NCBI GenBank assembly: GCA_013398295.1
Contig: VZSF01008950.1
Span: 62,001 to 126,000 of the forward strand
From: Chionis minor
Taxonomy: Eukaryota; Chordata; Aves; Charadriiformes; Chionididae
Length of the DNA stretch: 64,000 bases
Reading direction: 5' to 3'
Shown here: piece by piece, positions 58,706-64,000 of the stretch
Layout: each line of letters begins with the position of its first letter
Numbering within the stretch: position 1 is the stretch's first letter
Translations under genes and position numbers: made by a program
Notes under the pieces: model-generated
What the model was told of the DNA's origin: nothing
Database searches by the model: none
The model's input: the letters and a program-made list of their open reading frames with translations, nothing else

Positions 58706-61700
58706 TGCTCCCGGGCTGTCGGCAGTGCGAGCAGGGTGCAGGCAGCGGCGAGGCGGTGGCGGGGACCGACAGCCGAGCAGCTCACAGCTGAGAGCCGTCA
58801 AGCAGCTGCCCGCCAGGGTGGGCTGACCAGCCTCTCTGGCAGGAAGATCAAGGGCTGGAGGGTGGGAGGAGGACAATAGTCCATTTTGGGGCTGAGCAGG
58901 AAGGGTGCTTGAGAGGAGAGAGGCTGAGCAGAAGAGGACAGAGCCTGCTGAAGAGGGGGGTTTTGCAGGGAGGAAGAGCCTGTGCGGTGCAACAAGAGAT
59001 GCCTCACAGTGCATGGGGAATCTGGGCTCTTCCCCACCCGCCTGGGCAACCGCAGGGCCCTCCTGCATCCCCACAGATGCTCGGGACAGGGTGACACAAG
59101 GCGCTGAAATCCTTTTGTGCCATGTCAGGTTGTCCTGCAGGGGGGGACCTCAATGAGCCCGTGGCTGGCCAGGGCTAAGGCTCCGCAAATAACCTCAGAA
59201 ACAAAGGAGGCAGCCAAAATGTGTCGCATAATCACAGATAAACACATAATCTACTCAGGTTACACTGGGGGGAAACCACAAACCACAAGCAGACAGGAGA
59301 GGAGAGAAATAACAAGCCAAAGGGAGAAAGGAAAATCCACCAGGAGAGACGAAAGCAAGTCAGTAAATCACAGGGGCCGCTGCTCTTCTCCTGACCCTCC
59401 CCTTGACTTCCCTGCCCGTGAAATTTCATCCTTGCAAATTTTGCAAGGTGGAGCTCAGAAACTGGGTGTATGAAGCTCAGGCAGCAGCCCCACCAAGAGT
59501 CTGCATCGCTGTCAGACATTTCTGCCCAGGCGCATGCAGAAGTGCCTGGAGATTTACTGCTGGGTCCAGGCACCCAAGGCAACAGGGATGGTGGCCAAGG
59601 TCTGCACTCCAGCTACAGGCTCTGCACCTCCTTCCAGCTCCAAGAAACCAAAAGTGTTGGAAATACTTTGGAAATAGCCATACTGATGGAGAGGATCCAT
59701 TCCCACTGCAAAGCCCAGTTCCCACAGAAAGGAACAAGGGAGGATGCCATGAGCCAGGCTGAGTGGAGGCAACCACTCTCATCCATGGAAAACTTTTCAG
59801 GGAACATTAGGCTGAAGATGTGCGGATGGTCTGGAGTAAGAAAACTGCAGGCATTTCCTCCTTTCCTGCCAGGGCCTCCTGACCAGCCTCGCGCTGGTCT
59901 GCCGGAGCAGATTTGCAGATGAGTGCAGGCACAGGAATGCAGTGGGAGTAAAGGCTCCTTTGAACATCCCGGCCACGGCACGGCCGGTGGGAACGCGTAG
60001 CCGGAGAGGCCGAGCTGGGAGATAGCCACTGCTATGAGATCTGCCGTGAAATCGGTTCCCGGGAACGTTCTGCCAACCAGCCACGGCTTTCCTGGCAGGG
60101 GTAAACATCCACCAAAACAAAAGAAGATTTTGCTTTTCTTTTGGAGACGTGGAAGTAAATGCAATCCGAAGAATATCTTTGCCCTTTGCGCTCCTGCCCC
60201 AGCCCTCCAAGGCCTGGGTGAGCTTCATAGGTCCTTGTAGGGTGGATGTTGGACGTTGCTCGCTTTCCAAAAAAAGAGGAGCACCTGGCACAAAAGACCC
60301 AAGCAGCGCTGTTGCCATCCCCTTGTCTTTGAGTTCCCTGAGCTCTTTCCATGGTGCAGGGGTCTCCAGGCTGCCCACACATTGCATTGCCCTGACAGCA
60401 ACACCTAAGTGAGACCCGTCACAGTTCATCCTTCTCCAGTACCTGGCGACATTTCCAAAACACAGAAGAGCTGGAGGGTTAGGATTAGACTTTTAGGGAC
60501 CAACCTTCAACCAAAAGGCAACAAGTAAAAACATCTGAAGTTCCTGGCTCTTCTGGCACCTGAGGGCCAAGTACTTGCCCAGGTACCCCCCATCCAGCTG
60601 CAGCCCAGAGTGAGCAGGGGGCTTGGCACCAACATTGAAGCATCCCCTCACCCTGCAAAGCCAGGCAGGGTCTGGCCCTGTCACAGGGAGCATAGTCCTG
60701 TCCCTCTACATGCCAGTATGGACTGTCCCTCCACTCAAACACTATGTCCCAGGTGCTCCAGATGAAGCCAGGACGTCCCCCGTCTCAGGGCGATGGGTGG
60801 CCTGCATGGGAGTGAGTGATGCGTTTCTGGGACCAGGGCTGCAGGGGGGCTGCCCAGGCCCAGTTCCCCTGCTGTGGTTAACAGGTATACAAAACAACCA
60901 GAATACACAAAATATTCCCCAGCCATCAGCCAAACGTCCCTCCTGCTAAACGCATGACCTCTCTGCATTACCAGCTTTCTGTAGAGACCACACATAATGC
61001 CCGTGGATAAATCTCCCCTCTCCGGTTTCCGTTTCCATGAGGCCAAACTGCTGGCTCACACCTTCCTCCGCTCTTCATGGGGCATCATGCCCTGAGCGAG
61101 AAAAACCACCTGCTGCTTCGCTTCCCTCCCAAGACACCCACAAGGGACAACAGCCCCAGCCCCCCCAGGACCCCCTGCAGCCCAGGCAATCCTTAAGAAG
61201 CTCCACCAGTCCAGGCTGAAGGATACTGCGAGTAGTGGCGTGGAGAGGATGCTTGTGAGAGCAGAGGCACTTTTACCTGCCCGTGGAGGAGACAGAAGTG
61301 CAGCATGTGCAGCCCATATGCAAGGACTCCTCACCCTTTTCCCGAAGGCTTGCTTGACCTCCAGCCCAGGTGTAGCCATCCATGGGGCTTGGATTGGACC
61401 ACACAGCCAGGAACACCCCAGGTGGGTTTGAACCCTGTGGGAGATGGATGCCAGTTATTAAGGAAAGAGGATGTGGAAGGATGTCAGATACCGGGAGGGT
61501 GTGTTGGGTGAACCTGGGCAGATCACTGGGGGTAGGGGGAGAGTTGTGTGGGTGGACTGGGACCCCAGAGCTCAAAGGAGGAAGCAGTAAGAGTGACCAT
61601 GGGAGTCCCTGGCTGGCAGAGGAACAGAGGGTGTCTGATGGGTACCCTGTGCCAGCACAATGGGAGCTGGCGGCAGAGGGGGTGGAAAGGCGTCCCCGCG

Positions 61701-64000
61701 GGATCTGCGGTTGGAACGAGGGCTGCCACATCCCCAGTTCCCAGGAGGGCAGGCAGGCAGCCCCCGGCCACACAGGCAGCAGTGCAGGATGACACTGGAA
61801 AATCTCCTGAACAATGGTCACAAGACCAGGGAGAGCCCAGCTCCCTTTATTCATCACTGGCCTTAGCCGAGCTGTTTAGAAATAGATGCAACACACCTTC
61901 CAATAACCAGCCTGAGCATCTTTGTCACCTAAATCCTGCCCAGAGGGGCTGCAGAGACCATGAGTCAGCTCTGTATTAATAGCTGGGCAGAAGCCAGGCA
62001 GGTGTCAGGGTCTAACAAGGGCACAACATACGCCATATTCCCCTGGCCTGAGAAGTTCTTATTCCTCCAAGGAGTGAATACTGCCTGTGCTCCAGCCATT
62101 CCCCACCTCCCTCCTTCCACAGGGGCTGGATGGGTCTCGCTGTCCCCACCAGCTCCTATCTGTTGCGCCGGAAAAATGTGGCTTCCCACAGGGAGGGGCA
62201 CAACACCACTGGCAGCATCCCAGGCAGCAGAGCAGTTTTGGGGGGGCGGGCGTTGTGAGGAGCTCAGTCCCAAAACAAACCATGGGGTACGGGACCCTCC
62301 TGGATGCACAGCCCCAAGCCCACCCCATCCATCCCATGGCGGAGGGCGGCAGCGTGCATCCCTCGGAGGCTCCCGGCACACTGTCCTGGAGGGCTGGGAA
62401 AGCCTGGGCTCACACATGCCGCCCCGAGCAGACTCCCAGCTCACTTCCACCTGTTTCCGATAAGCTCACTAATCCGTCCCCATAATGATTCTTTATTAAT
62501 GGATGCTGCTGTCTTCATTACATGCCTTAATTAGTGTTTTGTGAGCAAATTCAAGGGGATAAGAAGCGTGTCACATTTTCCAATGGGGGGTTTGCGCACA
62601 GCTACCAAAATAACTTTGTCTGTGAAGCTGGAGTTCCTGTTTCACCCTGCCCATGAGCCGACGTCGCGAGAGCCGTTTCTGCCTAATCCGGCAGGCAGGC
62701 TGGGCGAGCCGAGCTGCTGCCCACTGCCCAGCCTCCCCTCCCTTCCTCCCTGGCCAGGCGTGCTGAGCTCCCACAAGCCAAGATGAATTTCAGTCATGCA
62801 CAGACTTGAAGAGAGATTTGTCACCGGGAATCAAAAAATCCCGGAAAAGTTCAGACCGCTGCTGCTCTGCTCGCCAGACTGCCCTCTCCCTACTGCGCTG
62901 TCTGGGGACGGAGGGCAATTGGGGCTGCTGTGTTCCCTGCTGACCAGCCCTGTTCCAGCTGGTCACTCGGGCTTAAAATATGAGGATGTTCTCTAAAATA
63001 TTCCTAGTGTCCTTAGGGAAATGGTGAAATCCTGTCGGAGTCTGCTTTCTCCTGGCCTGGGAGCAGGAGTGACCTGGGATGGCACAAAAGGACCCGCAGA
63101 GCCACATCCACAGCAGGAGCAGTGCCGGCCATCACCAGCTTTCCCGGGCAGAGGGAGGCTGGCAGGAGCCAGTCCCATGCAGGCAGCGCCGCCGGGACAG
63201 GACCTGGCACAGGGAGCCCTGAGCTCCACCCAAAAGGAAAAAAAAGCCAAATCAGTTTGTTAATGTGACCAGCACCGCTCCTGCCCCGGGCAGGAGGTGT
63301 CCTCCCCTGGCCCAGGCTGTTCTGTCCCCAGCACGCTCCTGAAGTCACCATGCTCCCTGGCACCCATGAGTGCTTTGGGACCAGCCCCTGCCCCAGGTGA
63401 GGTGGCGGCAGAGATGCCCTGGTCATCCTGACCCCTTCCCTGGGGCCAGCCACCATCCCACCATCCCAGCACGGCAAGTCTGGACACCCATGACTTCATG
63501 TGACCCTGACTCAGGTCTGCAAACCCTCTTTATGCCAATCCCACAGGTGCACCAGTGCCGGGCCTTGGTGTCAGAAATTTCCTAAAATCTAATTTCTTCA
63601 AAAAAAAAAAAAAAAAAGAATCGCTTGCCATTGTGTCTGAGCTGTTTGCAATAACAGCCCAAGGCTGCTCCTGGCTTGTGCCTGATCCAAGGATCCTTAT
63701 CCAGAATAAAGGAGAGGATCCTGGTGCAGGGGGAAGATCTCCCACACGAAGGAAAGCCCAGGCTGCATTTCCCAGAGGCTCAGCACAGGGATCATCTCCC
63801 CAGGTGCTGCCGTTGTTCCCCACGGCACTAAGCCCCTGACATCCCCGCCAACACATTTCGGTTCCCATTAGGGCTTTTCCCACTTTCCCCGAGAGTGAAT
63901 TGAACCAAAATTTGCCCCTTCGTCATGGCTCTGAGGGGAATTTAATTCCAAGGTTCAAAGCTTCCCCGTCCCTTCCCAGATAAAAGGGTGATCAGCGAAA
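58706..64000. other. single-copy noncoding DNA
   Basis: No gene is recognised. 58706-58800 next to the minisatellite is CpG-rich. 62455-62650 is the most notable block: AT-rich unique sequence with CATAATGATTCTTTATTAATGG, CATTACATGCCTTAATTAG and CAAAATAACTTTGTCTG, flanked by GC-rich DNA, with a conserved-element texture. A poly-A tract lies at 63600-63617. Frames such as 59613-60164, 60429-59797 and 61857-61273 on the minus strand show no domain. Confidence 0.4.
63600..63617. repeat. poly-A tract
   Basis: About 18 consecutive A. No attached retrotransposed sequence is recognised to its left, so it is recorded as a simple repeat. Confidence 0.8.

Noticed and set aside
58268..59074. Minus-strand frame of 268 codons with a Thr-His-Leu-Pro-Ser repeat
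   Set aside because: The periodic peptide is only the translation of the 10-bp minisatellite and runs through the 40-N gap.
1..64000. CRISPR arrays, bacterial operons, ribosome binding sites or phage-type modules
   Set aside because: The sequence is vertebrate nuclear DNA. No spaced direct repeats, Shine-Dalgarno-led gene runs or prokaryotic gene families are present.
1..64000. Functional tRNA, rRNA or spliceosomal RNA genes and endogenous retroviruses
   Set aside because: No intact A/B box pair, rRNA core or snRNA Sm-site arrangement was recognised, and I saw no LTR pair or retroviral gag/pol/env-like frame. The tRNA-like word near 28180 belongs to the SINE relic.

Overview
This is vertebrate, almost certainly avian, nuclear DNA in which I can recognise no complete protein-coding gene. 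The bird call rests on fragments of the CR1 LINE family in both orientations. Two have the bird-type CR1 3' end, with the GGTTGGACT...CTTCCAACC block and the ATTCTATG octamer tail (clearest at 52452-52571, also 10300-10503). One at 31128-31685 still encodes a stretch of the CR1 ORF2 C-terminus. Older, more decayed CR1-like pieces lie at 33750-34440, 50060-50600 and 56880-57600. A probable ancient tRNA-headed SINE with a CR1-like tail lies at 28035-28198. No Alu, L1, B1 or other mammal-specific repeat is seen, and repeat density is low, as in birds. The species cannot be named from this.

Layout. 1-10000: single-copy noncoding DNA with weak ancient-repeat traces (MIR-like 1010-1080; another at 3565-3660), a (TG)n tract, and a 315-bp block repeated around a single N (8061-8691) that looks like an assembly artefact. 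10013-10503: two CR1 pieces of different subfamilies facing each other. 10504-24900: long, mostly G+C-rich unique sequence with many chance open frames. 24900-26150: a CpG-rich stretch followed by AT-rich, conserved-element-like sequence. 28035-34440: the SINE and two CR1 fragments. 36436-36594: a GGAGA microsatellite plus flank, repeated around another single N. 37380-38460: a second CpG-rich stretch. 39980-40050: the most exon-like short peptide in the window, still unproven. 44980-45300: degenerate TG-rich tandem sequence. 50060-57600: three more CR1 pieces. 58351-58705: a 10-bp minisatellite broken by a 40-N assembly gap. 58706-64000: unique sequence with an AT-rich, conserved-element-like block near 62455-62650.

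The long open frames (up to about 360 codons) sit in G+C-rich, stop-poor DNA, often open on several frames at once. They show no recognisable domain and have low-complexity Pro/Ser/Gly/Cys/Trp-rich translations, so I treat them as chance. The window is best read as intergenic or large-intron sequence. Its interest lies in the repeat fossils, the assembly defects, two CpG-rich candidate regulatory regions, one candidate exon and several candidate conserved noncoding blocks. All conservation and regulatory statements are inference, because no alignment could be run. I did not find a novel gene system.
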